A DNA stretch of 46,130 bases from Multifurca ochricompacta (taxonomy: Eukaryota; Basidiomycota; Agaricomycetes; Russulales; Russulaceae). Under the pieces are notes generated by a model, which saw only the letters and a list, made by a program, of their open reading frames with translations, was not told where the DNA came from and did not search any database. Position numbers and translations under genes: made by a program. This document shows, piece by piece, positions 20,571 to 32,506 of the stretch. The stretch covers positions 1-46,130 of the forward strand of contig WTXG01000275.1 in the NCBI GenBank assembly GCA_022496185.1. Direction: 5' to 3'. Each line of letters starts with the position of its first letter. Position 1 is the stretch's first letter.

Positions 20571-20997
20571 CCCAGATAAGAAGCCTAGATAAGTAGAGAA
20601 TGAAGAACCCTGGTAGAATTAGAGTGCTTTGCATGTTTACACGCTCACGTACACCCCGTCTCGGACCAAACCCCACCTTACAATTACATTGGCACAGAGC
20701 CTAGACCACGTCTGTATCTCACTTATATGTTGAGGTATACAAATGGGGATCTAAAGAGAAAATGTCATGATTGATTGATATTATTGATACGGTAACTAAG
20801 GGGAACCGGAAGGTGTGTCCATCTCCCTTAAGCGGTCCTTCCTAATACGGCGCTCCAAATCACTGATAGAATTGCGTTATTATTGGCTTATCATCGCAGC
20901 AAAAAGAAGATATCGACTTATATAGCAAAGATCTGGGAGTCCCATCTAACAATTAAGCTCGTAAAATATATGAACAAAGTTGAAGTAATTAAATTAT

Positions 20998-22987
20998 TCA
21001 AAATCTAAATCCGCCAGCGAGGTTCATAACATTCCCAGGATCGACGGTCCGCTTCAGCTCCTGTAGCCTTTCCACGTTATCTCCGTACATGGCCTCCAGT
21101 GGGGTGTCGAATAATGAGTAGTTCGGATATACCACCGCATTAGTCACATTCTGACCTTCCCTCAGGGCTGCCGCCTGCAGATCGTCTGCCGCCTGACGTA
21201 CTGACTGTGCCATGACCTGGTCCAATGACGAATTCGACCACGTGAGTGCAACGCCAGATGGGAAATAGATTTGGGAACGATCGGGCGGGTAGGCGGATGG
21301 TGTGCCATGGCTAAGCAGGCCACTGGTAAACGGTTCAATCCCAGCTAATATCTGTACTTTCGGGTCAAGTTTAGTAAGCTCACGACCCCAGAACTAGTAC
21401 AGAATTAGTTATCACGTAGAAAAAATGCTGGAAGATACTCGTACAATAACTTCATTAACTGAGTCGTTGATATAGGAGGCAGAGTACGCTGTGGGCCCGA
21501 ACGCGCAATAGAGGCCACTTGGATGAGTGCCAAATGAGAACCGACTTCGATACATAAGGTCCCAAACATCGCTCACCGCACGTCGGAAGGTATCGTTGTG
21601 GAGATTTGGCTCTTAACAAGATCCGCGAAAGACCTCGTGGACAAGTTACTTTGAATAGCTGGGATGGTCAAAAAATCATCGAAAACCCCTGGCGCAGGCA
21701 CGGGACCGTCGTAGAATACCGAAGTAGTCGTAAGAACCTATAGAGTGCATCAACATTCAATCCTGGCTGCCACCTCAAGTGACGGTGTCTGGACGCACAT
21801 CTCCAGAAATGTAAGCATACGTAGTAAGAATAGCAGCCTTCGGATCTGTCACGGTTGCAAACTTTGCAATTGCTTTTATGGACGCTTCTAACTGATCCGT
21901 TCCCCACGTAACGATACCACCCTAAATTCGACAGCGCGTGAAAACCCATAACACCAAAATAGTAAGAGAGAACTAACCCAGACTTCCCCTTGTGGAAACG
22001 ACTTGAGCGTGAATTGGGTCACAATTCCCTAGAGAATAACAATGACATTATGTTCGTATTGGTTTAGATTTCATATGGCTTACAAAGTTGTTGCCACCAC
22101 CCTAGAGATTGAGAAAGTCAGACTAGGAAACTAGCACCATGATTGCCTTCGCTTACCCTCAGACCGAACCACAGATCCTCATCGTCTGCTGTCACCTTTT
22201 TAAATGTCCCGTTCGGTAACACAAGGTCGTAAGACACCACATTGTCAATTCCAAGTCCACGTTGGTTGGCTATGTAAGAGTATCCTGTATAACCAAGCAT
22301 CATATGAGCAACCCTTCTCATAGACGCGGCAATTATCACATACCACCACCAAGTAATAATCCACTAACGCCAACACCAGGTATGCGTCCACCGGCCACAG
22401 TCAAATTAAATGGGGATAGCCGCTCATAGACGTTGTCCCAGGTAAGACCAGACCCGACAACAACCGTGCCCGCGTCGGCGTTGACATTGACGGCGTTGAA
22501 ACGTGTCATGGCGATCTGAACGCCAGGAGTGGATGAGAAACCAGGGTTACCGGTATGTCCACCGCCCTTGACCGCAAAGGGTGTGCGCGTTCGTCCAACG
22601 ATTTTCAACTATGACTTCGGTCAACATCGTGTGGTAAAGAGGTGCGAACAATATTCGACGCACGATCACGCTCACGTCCTCCACCGAACCAGGTTCAACG
22701 GAACATGTAGAAGCTTGGGTGGCCGAAAAGAACTCGTGCTGGTTGTCGGCAGTATATTGAGGTGCGGCTTTTCCGCAGGCGCATGTCAGAGTGTGAAGGT
22801 GTGTTGTTGACGAAAGCGTGGATTACTTACAAGGGGGGAAGACTTGTGACGCGTTCGACACTTTTGAGGCAATTTGGTTGCAGACAGCTTGGAAGTTTCC
22901 GTGACTCGAGTCTCTCCTTGAGATATCAGGAAGGCCATTGACGAGCGGCGTACTCAGGAGAGCGAAAGCAAATGAGGCCCAAAGCAT
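20998..22987 (-). CDS. Secreted FAD-linked oxidoreductase, BBE-like (gene 2, intact)
   Basis: The ten exons, in coding order, are 22987-22831, 22767-22664, 22608-22344, 22284-22157, 22101-22084, 22028-21978, 21921-21799, 21737-21577, 21517-21445 and 21393-20998. Each exon has the same length as in gene 1, giving 491 residues with no stop or frameshift. The signal peptide is MLWASFAFALLSTPLVNG. His105 in VKGGGHTGNPG is kept, and the second flavin-linking Cys of berberine bridge enzymes is absent. Introns are also very similar to gene 1, so the duplication is recent. Exons 7 and 8 carry the most amino acid changes (for example PPPGIFDDF becomes PAPGVFDDF). The enzyme should be secreted; its substrate is unknown. 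It is the nearest relative of gene 1 and of the last exon of gene 3. Confidence 0.9.
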
Positions 22988-23064
22988 GCCGTCGCGGGGT
23001 GAGGGTCAGTTAGATTTGGTTGGTCCTTGACAGTTGTATCTGGGATAGCTCTTGTTATGGCCTC

Positions 23065-23075
23065 CTTTTATGGGC
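23065..23075 (-). promoter_or_regulatory. TATA-like box of FAD gene 2
   Basis: On the minus strand, CCCATAAAAGG lies about 80 bases before the ATG at 22987, matching the TATA-like motif upstream of gene 1. Confidence 0.45.
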
Positions 23076-24799
23076 GACTAGTCCTAAGCCATATCACCGT
23101 TCCTGTGGCGCGGAGAGGAATCTCTGCCGCCAAGGACGGTGGTGGACACAATACGTTGCTGACAGGCCGCTGTCTGTGCAAGTCATTTACTAGATTGAGC
23201 TTTGTTAGATGACAGATGACCCTGCAACGGTATCAGCATACCTGTGCTGACCGAAGCAATCCCGCTGTGGCATGCGTTCCATACCAAACAAGGTCTGACA
23301 TGATGAACCAATCCGCACAAAACGATTAGGACGCGAAGGCGGTTGAGACTGGAGACTGGGATTCAATTCAATATTGGGCGCTTAACCAATAATATGGTTC
23401 GTTCTAGGACTGAGCATTACATTCCTCCTCATCAAATGACTTCTGTGTAAGGTAATCGCCGGTATTGGAGCCCCGCGCTCAGCCACTTGAACCCCTCCAC
23501 TTGTTCCGGAGTCCTGAGAATTCTTCCCATGGACAAGCGCCTTGCCATGCATCTACCCCCTTAGACTTTTGTCGCCTGCCTTAGCGCCTCGGGCCCCGGA
23601 GAGCGAGGGTGATGACCGTGACTTTGAGTTCCCCAGTTCTCCGCCACCTGGTTGGTGCATCACCACCAGCTTGATTGACAGCCCTCTCCTCTTGCTCCTG
23701 CTGACAGATCCTGACCCAAGGCCACACACAATCAATGAGGTAAAAGCACATGTAACGGACCCAGTTGAGCTGCTGGTTGTTTTTGTCGAAAACGGTCGGC
23801 CTTGAACCATCGCTGCAACGACAACGTGCAAACGTGCATAGCCTCAGATGTAGCCCTCCTGAATTAGAAAGAACCGTGGTGCGTGGTGGGCGTGGTGGGA
23901 AAAACCATGTATGAAACGGCGGTGCCTGCGTCCCTGGTCTCCAGGGTTGGATTGTCCGGTCAATAATTTTTGACCCCGGTGCAATGTTGCGAATCGTCAA
24001 ATACAGACTCTACCCCCATGCCAAATCCACAATCTGAACTCTCGTAATACCTCCAATTCAATTATTTCAAATAATTGACTCGTTTCTCTCGCTGTCAGGT
24101 AGTGATCTGAAGACTACCCGTCAACCCCTTCTTCCAGGCCATCGTGAGCCTGATCCACTTACACCAACACAGGTAATCTAAACTTGAAGACATCTTGTAA
24201 TAATAATAATCTAAGCATGCCGCACTAAGTGGCTGTGGATGCTCCGAGTCTTATATACACACATTATGGTCCCGATGTCGACAGTTCGATCATTGGTAAC
24301 TCAATTTTGGGCGGATTATACTATTATAGGGATAGGCAGTTACACTGACTCACCCACGTAACAATACTCGGGCAGTAGCTGTCCCTGTCAGTGCGGACTG
24401 TGAATGCCATCACACCTGGCGGGTCGATCTCGCTTCCCCTCCTCCAGACTCATTGACCATCCCGATCGAAAGAGATTGTTACGGGGTTACGGGGTGTTTT
24501 ACCAATTCACGTCGTTGATGACACCTCACCATCCCGCCTTTTGCAACACCGAACCTGCGCCTGGCTTGCTGTGTGACGACATTCCAGAAGGAAACGAGAA
24601 GGAGTTAGCAAAACTCCTGTCATCTGGCACCCGAAAACTGGAAAACCCACACTGCCGGTAATCAACATCACCGGTTCTGATCCAAACACCAGAACCCACG
24701 TGAGGTTTCGCCGTTTGTGTCTTCAGGATGACCATACCTGGGCGATATGAAAAGAGCATCAGAAGGCGAAGGAATTCTGCATCAAGAATATTCATCAAG

Positions 24800-26340
24800 T
24801 CTCGATGTTTGAGCCGCATCAGATATGCCCGTCACTGCAGTGCAGCTGTGCACAGATTTAAAGACGTAATTCAAATTCAATTTAGTTCAGGTTTGACGCG
24901 CTCACCACGCATCCTCATTCACATTCAATTGTGTGAAGGGTTGGGATCATACTTTACTTTCACCGTTTGGGACAAAGAGAAGCAGCCTCGCTACGAGTAT
25001 ACGACAACAAGTTTGAATTCAGAGGGGTACATCATTGATGGCAACTGGAAACTGATGACAACCTTGACCTAAAACTCGTTATTTGCCTTAAGCATACTCC
25101 GAGAATCCTGCGACATTCACACGGTCGTGGAGCGCCTCGGAGAAAGTTGACGGCGGTGTCCAACCAGGTTCGCCGTCCGTTTTGAGTGGTTTGGTTTGCA
25201 ATCCGAATACACTATATATTATGGTAACGCCGGCGGGCCTATGCGGTACGTTCATTCTACACTTGCCAAGCTATGCTATGCTGGTGTTTAGAATTTAATA
25301 CCTGAAACAGAGCTTGCCAACTAGAACGCGTAGGACACGGACTGTCGCATTCGGTTATCAATTGTCGATAAGAATAAGAAGCAGCTGATAGTTTCTCATG
25401 ACCCCGACCATGAGCCATACATCCAGGCAGCACATTGTACTCCAGCCACCGGAAACTGGAGGGGGGAAGAGAGCGCCGCGGACGGCCGACCGAGATTACG
25501 CGAACTTGCATCCGTCAGCTCCGATAGAGATAGATAGATGAACGTGACCCGTCAAATACTCAGTGAGCGTAACTATATCATCCTTAACACAAGGAATGGT
25601 TACAAAATCATCATTCATACAAGTTTACAAATACTGTCATCTGTTGCATAGCATCGGGCAACGCATGGGACGATGGGCGGTGGGCGCGCGCTACGGGCGG
25701 ACAACCTCCAAATACAATCCCGTCCATTTATTTGGTCCGGAGACCAACAACAGCACGTTAAAAAGGCATACTGATGATCTGCAACCCCAGCATTGATGAG
25801 GCACTTCTTAGTAAGGATGCGTTCTTATGAGTGAGGAGACTTGTAACTCAGCCGATCGGGTTCACGTCTGTCTGGTAAAATGTGACCCCAATGACGTGAT
25901 GCGTGTTTTGAGTTTTGAAAAGGTTTAATCGGAGTGATTTCATGATCCGTTCGGCCGCACACCTGGCTCATGGTGGCTGCCGAGGGTCTAACTGAGGTGG
26001 GTAGTGCTTCAACAAGGGACACATTTCATGCGAAAACAAAATAAATTATTCCTCGTACTCAGGACACAGGAAGGCAACGATAATAGAATAGCAAGTGGGG
26101 TATTTCATACCCTCCATGAGTTGAATTGATGAGTGTGTCATCAGCATTACAAGCTAGCCGATTTCAATGGGCGTCAACGTCAGTTCTCATAATAATACGC
26201 GGCCCATTAAAATGTTCGCAACGAAAAAAGAGATAACTGCTTGTAACAGCAGGAACCTGCAAACACCATACCTAGAGCGCTCGCGGATGGAGTACGGGAC
26301 CTGGTAAAGGTGCAACGCACCTAACAATAGCACTAAGCAA
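24800..26340. other. No gene recognised
   Basis: One open frame on the plus strand (24728-25072) overlaps the end of the duplicated arm and has an unremarkable C-terminal half (FTVWDKEKQPRYEYTTTSL). I could not assign it to a family and see no intron signals around it. The remainder to 26340 shows nothing recognisable. Confidence 0.35.
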
Positions 26341-26346
26341 TCAAAT

Positions 26347-28319
26347 TCAGAATTTAAACCCGCCGGCGAAGCCCATAACGTTTGCGGGATCGACGGCCCG
26401 CTTCAGCTCCCGTAACCTATCGACATTATTCCCATACATGGCCTCCAGCGGGGTATCGAAAAGTGCGTAGTTCGGATATACCACCGCATGAGTCACATTC
26501 TGACCTTCCTTCAGGGCCGCCGCCTGCAGATCGTCTGCGCTCTTACGTACTGACTGTGCCATGACCTGGTCCAATGACGAATTCGACCACGTGAGCGCAA
26601 CGCCAGATGGGAAGTAGATTTGGGAACGATCGGGCGGGTAGGCGGATGGTGTGCCATGGCTAAGCAGGCCACTAGTGAACGGCTCAATCCCAGCTAACAC
26701 CTGCACTTTCGGGTCGAGTGCGGTGAGCTTAGAGCCCCAATACTAGAGCAGAATGAGCTATCACACCTAAAACATTCGGGAATATCCATACCAAAACCTG
26801 ATCAACTATGTCGTCTAGGATGGAGGTCGAATACCGAGTGGGGCGAACCCACAATAGTGGCCACTTGGATGAAGGTCAAGCGAGGACCACTTTCAATGAA
26901 AGACTTACAGATTACTCACCGAACGTGGGCAGGAGTGACTTGGGTGACCAAGCCTTTGACAAAGTTCACATACGAGCTCATTTTTATATCCCGGTATGAA
27001 CTCGGAATATTGAGGAAATCGTCAAAATTCCAGACGGAGGTTGAGGAGCGTCGTAGAACAGAAACGTAGTTGTGACGACCTATGGAACCGCTTCAAAGTT
27101 CAGTTGCAGTACAATGCGGTGTGTACGAACCTACTTTTCCAGAAGAGTATATGAGAGCAGAAACCAAAGAAGCCTTTGTATCTGCAACTTTTCCAAAATT
27201 TGTGATCGCATTCTTAATCGCTTCCAGTTTATCCGATGCGTACACAGAAATACTACCCTGGCACAGATTGTGAGTCACCGAAAGCACTACATGGTTCCTT
27301 AAACTGACTGACCCATACTTTCCCCTGCGCATACGATTTCAGCGTGAACTTGGTCACGATTCCCTGTAAGTTATTTGAGTTTTCCGTTCCAACGAATCTG
27401 AGATAGACCCACAAAATTATTTCCACCTCGGCATGTTAGACGAGAGAACCAATCTTAGCTGTTTTGGTGCTTACCCGAAGGGCGAACCACAAATCCTGAT
27501 CACTTTCCGTCACCGTTTTGATCGTGCCGTTCGGAAGCACAAGCTCGTATGCCACTATATTATCAATTCCAAGTCCGTATTGATTAGACTTGAAAGAGTA
27601 TCCTGAATAGTTGAGTGTGATAAGCCTAACCTGACGCCAGTGAAGGGTAGCATACGCACCGCCTCCAAGCAACAATCCACCAACACCAACATCTGGTGTC
27701 CGTCCACCGATCACGGTCACATTAAATGGATGCAATTGCTGATAAAGACTGTCCCAGGTGAGGCCAGGACCGACTTCGACGGTGTCAGCTTCAGAGCCGA
27801 ACTTGAGTTGGTTAAGACGGGACAAAGAAATCTGGAGTCGAGGAGAAGTGAAGGTTTGTTGCATGTCCGCCACTCTTAATCGCGAAGGGCGTGCTCGTCC
27901 GACCGAGGATTTGCAACTGTGGCAAGGATGATGAGAAATTGGGTCAGTGGACTCTAAGAATAAGACAATCCTGGTGATGCTACCCACAATCACGGCTACG
28001 TCTTCAGCAGAGCCGGGTTCAACGGAACAAGCGGAGTGTTCGGAGCTAGAAACGAAGGCGTGCTCGTTGTCTTTGACATACTGAGGCGTAGCTTTTCTCG
28101 GTTAGGGTTGTCAGGCTGTATGGTGCTAAGAAAATGCAAGCACATACTAGGGTAGAAAACGTGTGAGGCGGTCGACAAAGATGACGTGATTATCATGCAG
28201 ACACCAAGCAAGTCTCCAGATAGCCTGTCTTGACTTGAGACTTCAGAAATGACAATTTCACTCGCTCGCGACGCGAGCGAGAGGACACTTAGAACGAAAG
28301 TGATACGGGCCAACAGCAT
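26347..28319 (-). pseudogene. FAD-linked oxidoreductase pseudogene (gene 3, mosaic)
   Basis: The ten-exon plan of the family is still visible. It starts with the signal peptide MLLARITFVLSVLSLASRAS (ATG at 28319) and ends GGFKF at 26347. It is broken at least four times: an 8-nt deletion in exon 3 near 27835, loss of the acceptor and first bases of the micro-exon near 27430, a 1-nt deletion in exon 8 near 27030, and a 1-nt deletion in exon 9 near 26843. The His region reads IKSGGHATN. Exons 1 to 9 are most like gene 4, whereas exon 10 (26347-26720) is most like genes 1 and 2, also at the DNA level. It is probably a former active copy that received its 3' end by gene conversion or unequal exchange. 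Confidence 0.85.
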
Positions 28320-28363
28320 GTTTGGGGGAGAACACACACCAGTCGTGTCAGCAGCCAGCGAGG

Positions 28364-28380
28364 AACTCCTTTTATTGATA
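28364..28380 (-). promoter_or_regulatory. TATA-like box of FAD gene 3
   Basis: The minus strand reads TATCAATAAAAGGAG about 50 bases before the ATG at 28319. The same 15 bases lie upstream of gene 4, so this core promoter is shared by the two pseudogenes. Confidence 0.5.
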
Positions 28381-28439
28381 CCTGCCGAGAACGATGGGAA
28401 GTTGCTTCGCGAACTGGAAACTCGTCCGTTCTTTTCGGT

Positions 28440-29090
28440 GTTCTAACGAGTTATGGTTATCTTTATTATCAGTTATCTGCAAGACGTATGACATGAAATC
28501 ACTTCCCTCGGGCCTCGGAGAACCAAAAACTGTTACATATTATTTATATATAAATCTGAACTGAGGACCTGGACATCCCAAGTTGACAAGAAGTGACACG
28601 CTCACATTCTTCACCGCAAATGATATCCATGTACAGCTTAGTAGGCCAAGTAAAGATATTACCTTAGCCGATTTCACCCTCACGGAACAATCAGACGCTT
28701 CAGATCGAGGGAAATTCTGGCGGTCGTATGGTGTTGGTTTGAAAAATTAACGATTTCTCTTGGCTGTGCTCAGAGTTCACTCAAGGCAAAATTCCTTGGA
28801 ATAGAACATTTGTCGTTGACTAAGCAAGTGCCAGCTCTCAAAAACTTAATCTCACCGGTGCGCATTTTGTCGCCTGCAACTTCAACTCGTCACAAGGTTC
28901 CAATTTCTGTGACTCGTCTTGCCAATGTGACAAGTGTTTAAGGACATCCGAGCCCCGGGTCCCCCTACTGAAGCTAACATACCGGCAGGACAAGACTAAA
29001 GGACTTTAGTACTAGATTAGTCTACCCGATGTCCACTTTCCTAATTCTCGTTAGACGCAGCTAGATACCATGGTGGTTTACCTATTCCAA
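28440..29090. other. No gene recognised
   Basis: No reading frame with a recognisable domain and no repeat structure was found in this stretch. Confidence 0.4.
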
Positions 29091-29094
29091 CACT

Positions 29095-29300
29095 AAGGCT
29101 AGTATTGTTGCCACTTATCGATACACTCCAGTCTACTAACCCTTACACTGTGGTTACTCCAACTTAGGTCGTCCCAATAGTTTACAATGATAGGTAAAGC
29201 GACAACAATCCAGGTTTCCCTCACGGCGTTCCGTACGTGCAATAAGTCGCAAATCCAGTCGGTGTAGTGATGCGAATACATAACTCACCATCTTCTGCAC
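29095..29300 (-). pseudogene. F-box protein relic
   Basis: On the minus strand the frame reads YVFASLHRLDLRLI followed, after a frame change, by TWIVVALPIIVNYWDDLS. This corresponds to FASPRRLDLRLLCTYGTP...NLDCWPALPI just after the F-box of the intact gene at 30450-31911. Only about 60 residues are left, in two frames, without the F-box helix itself. It points opposite to the intact gene. Confidence 0.65.
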
Positions 29301-29560
29301 ACATAGACTAGCATGTGCCATTTCCATGGTAGTCAATCAATAGAAAGAAAGGAGATTGCCGGGAAGCTTGTGTCAATTGTCGCATGTCTGTCAATCTGGA
29401 TTGCACCACACGAGTGAGCAACTGTCGTGAAAACCATAGCGCAGTATGAGACATACATGGTTCCCTTACTGCAAATTTGGACACTATATTGAGTAACTGC
29501 GCAGCGAATGGAAGAGTGGAAGAGAGAATGCACATTACACAGTGAAGAGAGGTCACGTGG

Positions 29561-29908
29561 TGTTACGAATAGCTGGCTGATAACCCTTACGATAATCATT
29601 TTATGTATGATAACATTATCCATTTGCTTCTTTTCCTTCACTCATATTCGAGCCCCTTCTTCTTCATTCTCAACCGGACAATACCCTCAACATTCTCTCT
29701 TTTTATTCTACTACATTCCTCTATGACATCGCTTCAGAAGGCTTAAATACAATAAGGACTCAGCTCAAAGACCCCAGTCTTAAGCTCTTGTGTTCATTAG
29801 CCATAGACCCAGGAATCCAAGCTATCTTTCTTTGCTACACGTTGTGTTGCAATTGTCTAAACACCCGAACTATTGAACTCCAGAACAACTAGGCTAACAA
29901 GTGTAACA
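29561..29908 (+). mobile_element. Solo LTR, gypsy-type
   Basis: The 348-bp insert starts TGTTACGAATAG and ends AGTGTAACA, and is flanked by the 5-bp repeat CGTGG (29556-29560 and 29909-29913). It shares its terminal bases with the chromovirus LTRs but not its body. A TATA-like TTAAATA lies near 29743. No internal element sequence is present, so it arose by recombination between two LTRs. Confidence 0.88.
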
Positions 29909-29913
29909 CGTGG

Positions 29914-30440
29914 GATGTCCGGTCTGAATCGCTGGGTGTAGTCGCTCACGAAGGCATGAACAAGTGCCCACCTGAGAGCAGCGGAAGTTGTGTGGCGGGA
30001 GTAGAGTTGTTTTCTATTATTATTTCCCTCCATTCTCTGTGGTGAAATGATACTGGCGTTGGGGCCTACCTTGTCCTTACCCAAAAAATGTAGGAGACTT
30101 AGCTCAGTCTTCTACCACAGACTGATAGTCTATCCCGGCCCCCATCTCCGGCAAAAATGTCCCAGCTGCTATTCCAACAAAAAATCGCCCCCAAACCGTA
30201 TATAAGAGCCAGTGCTCTGCCTCGTGTCCACTTTGGTTCCATATTCCATCAATGAGCTCCCAACAGTGCGTCCGAAGAATTCTATAGATGCAAAAGCAGA
30301 GCTGAGCTGACAAGGCATCCACAGATCTCTGAATCGTGATCATGCTACTTCTCGTGTTCTAAGACTCTCCCCAATTCGCATCATCTCCAGGGTCAACGGC
30401 GCAATCTGCCATCTATTCTCTAAAATAAAAAATAAAAAAA
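29914..30440. other. No gene recognised
   Basis: A 79-codon open frame on the minus strand (30104-30343) has no domain I know. Its end (MGAGIDYQSVVED) sits over a GGCC-CCATCTCCGG motif that recurs near 32455-32470. Because of that repeat it may be a remnant of a dispersed sequence, not a gene. Confidence 0.35.
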
Positions 30441-30449
30441 CTGGCGAGC

Positions 30450-31911
30450 ATGGCAGCTCTCTTCATGATAACGGTATGCTATATCCGCAGCCCCAGGAAC
30501 AAACACTGACTCTGGTCTTGCCACAGGCACTGGCGAGGATCACAAATGTGTGACTATTAATTCGCTGCCTGACGATGTCCTCCTAGAAATATTCAATCGT
30601 CGTCGGCTCTCCGGCCCAACAGACGACATGTGGGACTGGCACAGGCTCACGCATGTGTGTATAAGGTGGCGATGTGTTATTTTTGCGTCACCCCGTCGTC
30701 TCGACCTGCGACTTCTCTGCACATACGGAACGCCCGTTCGGAGAAATCTGGACTGTTGGCCGGCGTTGCCTATCAGCATACAGTACGGTGGGGTCGTGGA
30801 GCGCACGCCTCCGGCTTTGAAAGACGAAGATAACATCATCGCCGCACTCGAACACCCTGCTCGCACATATGGAATCCAACTCGCTTTAACAAAGTCACTA
30901 TTTGACAAGTTGGCGTCTCTGAAACAGCAACCGTTTCCGGCTCTCGAGTACTTTTGGCTCATATCGCACGATGGAGGCGAACTATCGACCCTTCCCAGCA
31001 CAATTTTGTGTGAATCAGCACCGCGCTTACGGATTCTTTTCTTCGGTGGAATTCCCTTTCCTATGTTGCCGAAGTTTCTGTTGTCGACCAAGGACCTTGT
31101 TCTCCTTCGACTTATAAAAATCCCAAGCGCTGGGTACTTTTCGCCTGAAACGCTTGTCACGAGCCTGTCGGGGATGACTCAGCTCAAAACGCTTTACATC
31201 GAGTTTGCTTCTCCACCTTCTCGCCCAAATCGGAGAAGTCTGCCTCCACTCAGACGCGCCGTCCTCTCCACTCTCACCCAATTCACATTTTGTGGCATCA
31301 GCGAGTACCTGGAAGACCTCGTTGCCGGTATTGACGCCCCCGCGCTCGGCTACTTCGACATAAAATTATTCAATCAACTCATCTTTGATGTCCCTCAACT
31401 TCATCAGTTCATCTCTCGTGCAGAAAAGCTCAGGGCACCCAGCCGAGCGACGTTGGACTCTTTCGAGAAAGGCGTTTCCATCACCCTCGTCCAGCCAGCA
31501 GGGATGGACACTCCTGGGCACCTATCGCTGCGGATCGCATGCAAACCGCTCGACTGGCAGGTCCCTTCTATGGCAGAGATATGCAACCAGTTTTCCACTC
31601 TCTTCTCCCGCGTGAAAAAGCTCAACATCCGCGCACATTTTCCACAGCCAGCGAGACAAGACGAGATAGGTGTCCTAGAGTGGCTCGAGCTCTTTCGCCC
31701 CTTCACTACCGTGAGTAGCCTATATGTCTTTGAATCTCTGGGGCTACTTGTTGCGCATGCGCTAGAAGACGCTGTTGATGGCCCGGTCATGGAGGTGTTA
31801 CCAGCACTGCAGCTCCTTGATTTCAGGGGCTCTCGAGAGTCAGCGCCTGTTGAGAAGTTCGTCACCGCACGCCGTCCTACCTTAAATGTGCGCTATGGAG
31901 ACCTCAATTGA
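30450..31911 (+). CDS. F-box protein (intact, probable two exons)
   Basis: The main exon is open to 31911 and begins VTINSLPDDVLLEIF, a canonical F-box. It is followed by the basidiomycete-type extension (W-x-W..LTHVCIRWR, FASPRRLDLRLLCTYGTPVRRN, DCWPALP). No in-frame ATG lies before the F-box in this exon. I propose a short first exon 30450-30473 (MAALFMIT), a GT-AG intron 30474-30537, and exon 2 from 30538, giving 465 residues. The rest is rich in Leu and probably forms irregular leucine-rich repeats that bind a substrate. The F-box would bind Skp1 in an SCF ubiquitin ligase. The target is unknown. The first exon is a prediction; the F-box itself is clear. Confidence 0.8.
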
Positions 31912-31919
31912 GGCAACAT

Positions 31920-32490
31920 AGTAGATGTCAATGACCGGCCTCTTACATATCGTCCAGCCATTCTTGAGTGCTCCCGTCCTTCTCATGTGAGATCGCTGTA
32001 ATAGTACATTTCTAATCTCTTTTGTGTACTCACATGGAACCGAAGAGCACACGAGGAGGTACGCTGATGTAAGTAATTTGTAGGCTTTTTGCCCACTTTT
32101 TGCCCAAGTAGCTTTGATTTCAAGCTTGAATTCGTGGGCTTAACCCTCTTACCCGCCAAGCAATAGCATCAGAATTCATCCTCCCAGTCTCTTTTATGCC
32201 GACGGATGGTAATTTTGAGATCTTGAATACTGAAGACAAAGACTGAGCTATTCACTACTAGTTCTCCCACATAGAAATGCAAGTAGCTATAACAAAGAGT
32301 TAGCAAAAGACAATGTAGCTGTGAAGAGAATGGTACTGACCTCAGACTAAGAATACTAACTACATGAATAGTCCTATAATAAAGTGATCAAGAAGTAAGA
32401 AATCTGCACAATACCTCATGCTTTGTATAGAATGGCCTCAATGTGTATCGACCCCGGGCCGCCATCTCCGGTATTAATATGGCTGCGAGC
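31920..32490. other. No gene recognised
   Basis: This stretch holds the 3' flank of the F-box gene and AT-rich sequence. It has no open frame of note. Confidence 0.4.
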
Positions 32491-32506
32491 TGCGGCTGTA
32501 TTTCAA

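Larger units (their letters stand above)
20850..24800 (-). repeat. Right arm of the large inverted duplication
   Basis: This arm is the inverted counterpart of about 670-4500. It includes gene 2 and about 1.8 kb upstream of it. Compared with the left arm it has roughly 90 extra bases near 24640-24730. Conserved blocks include 24430-24660 (matching 837-1070) and 23920-24000 (matching 1400-1480). No other gene is visible in the upstream part. Confidence 0.8.

Noticed and set aside
24728..25072. Open frame of 114 codons on the plus strand
   Set aside because: It partly overlaps the duplicated arm antisense to conserved blocks and shows no domain, no intron signals and no similarity I can name.
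30088..30150. Second tRNA-like stretch (GGAGACTTAGCTCAG, then an AGACT-GAT-AGTCT stem)
   Set aside because: The T-arm and B box are missing; it could at most be a SINE-like relic, and no target duplication was found.
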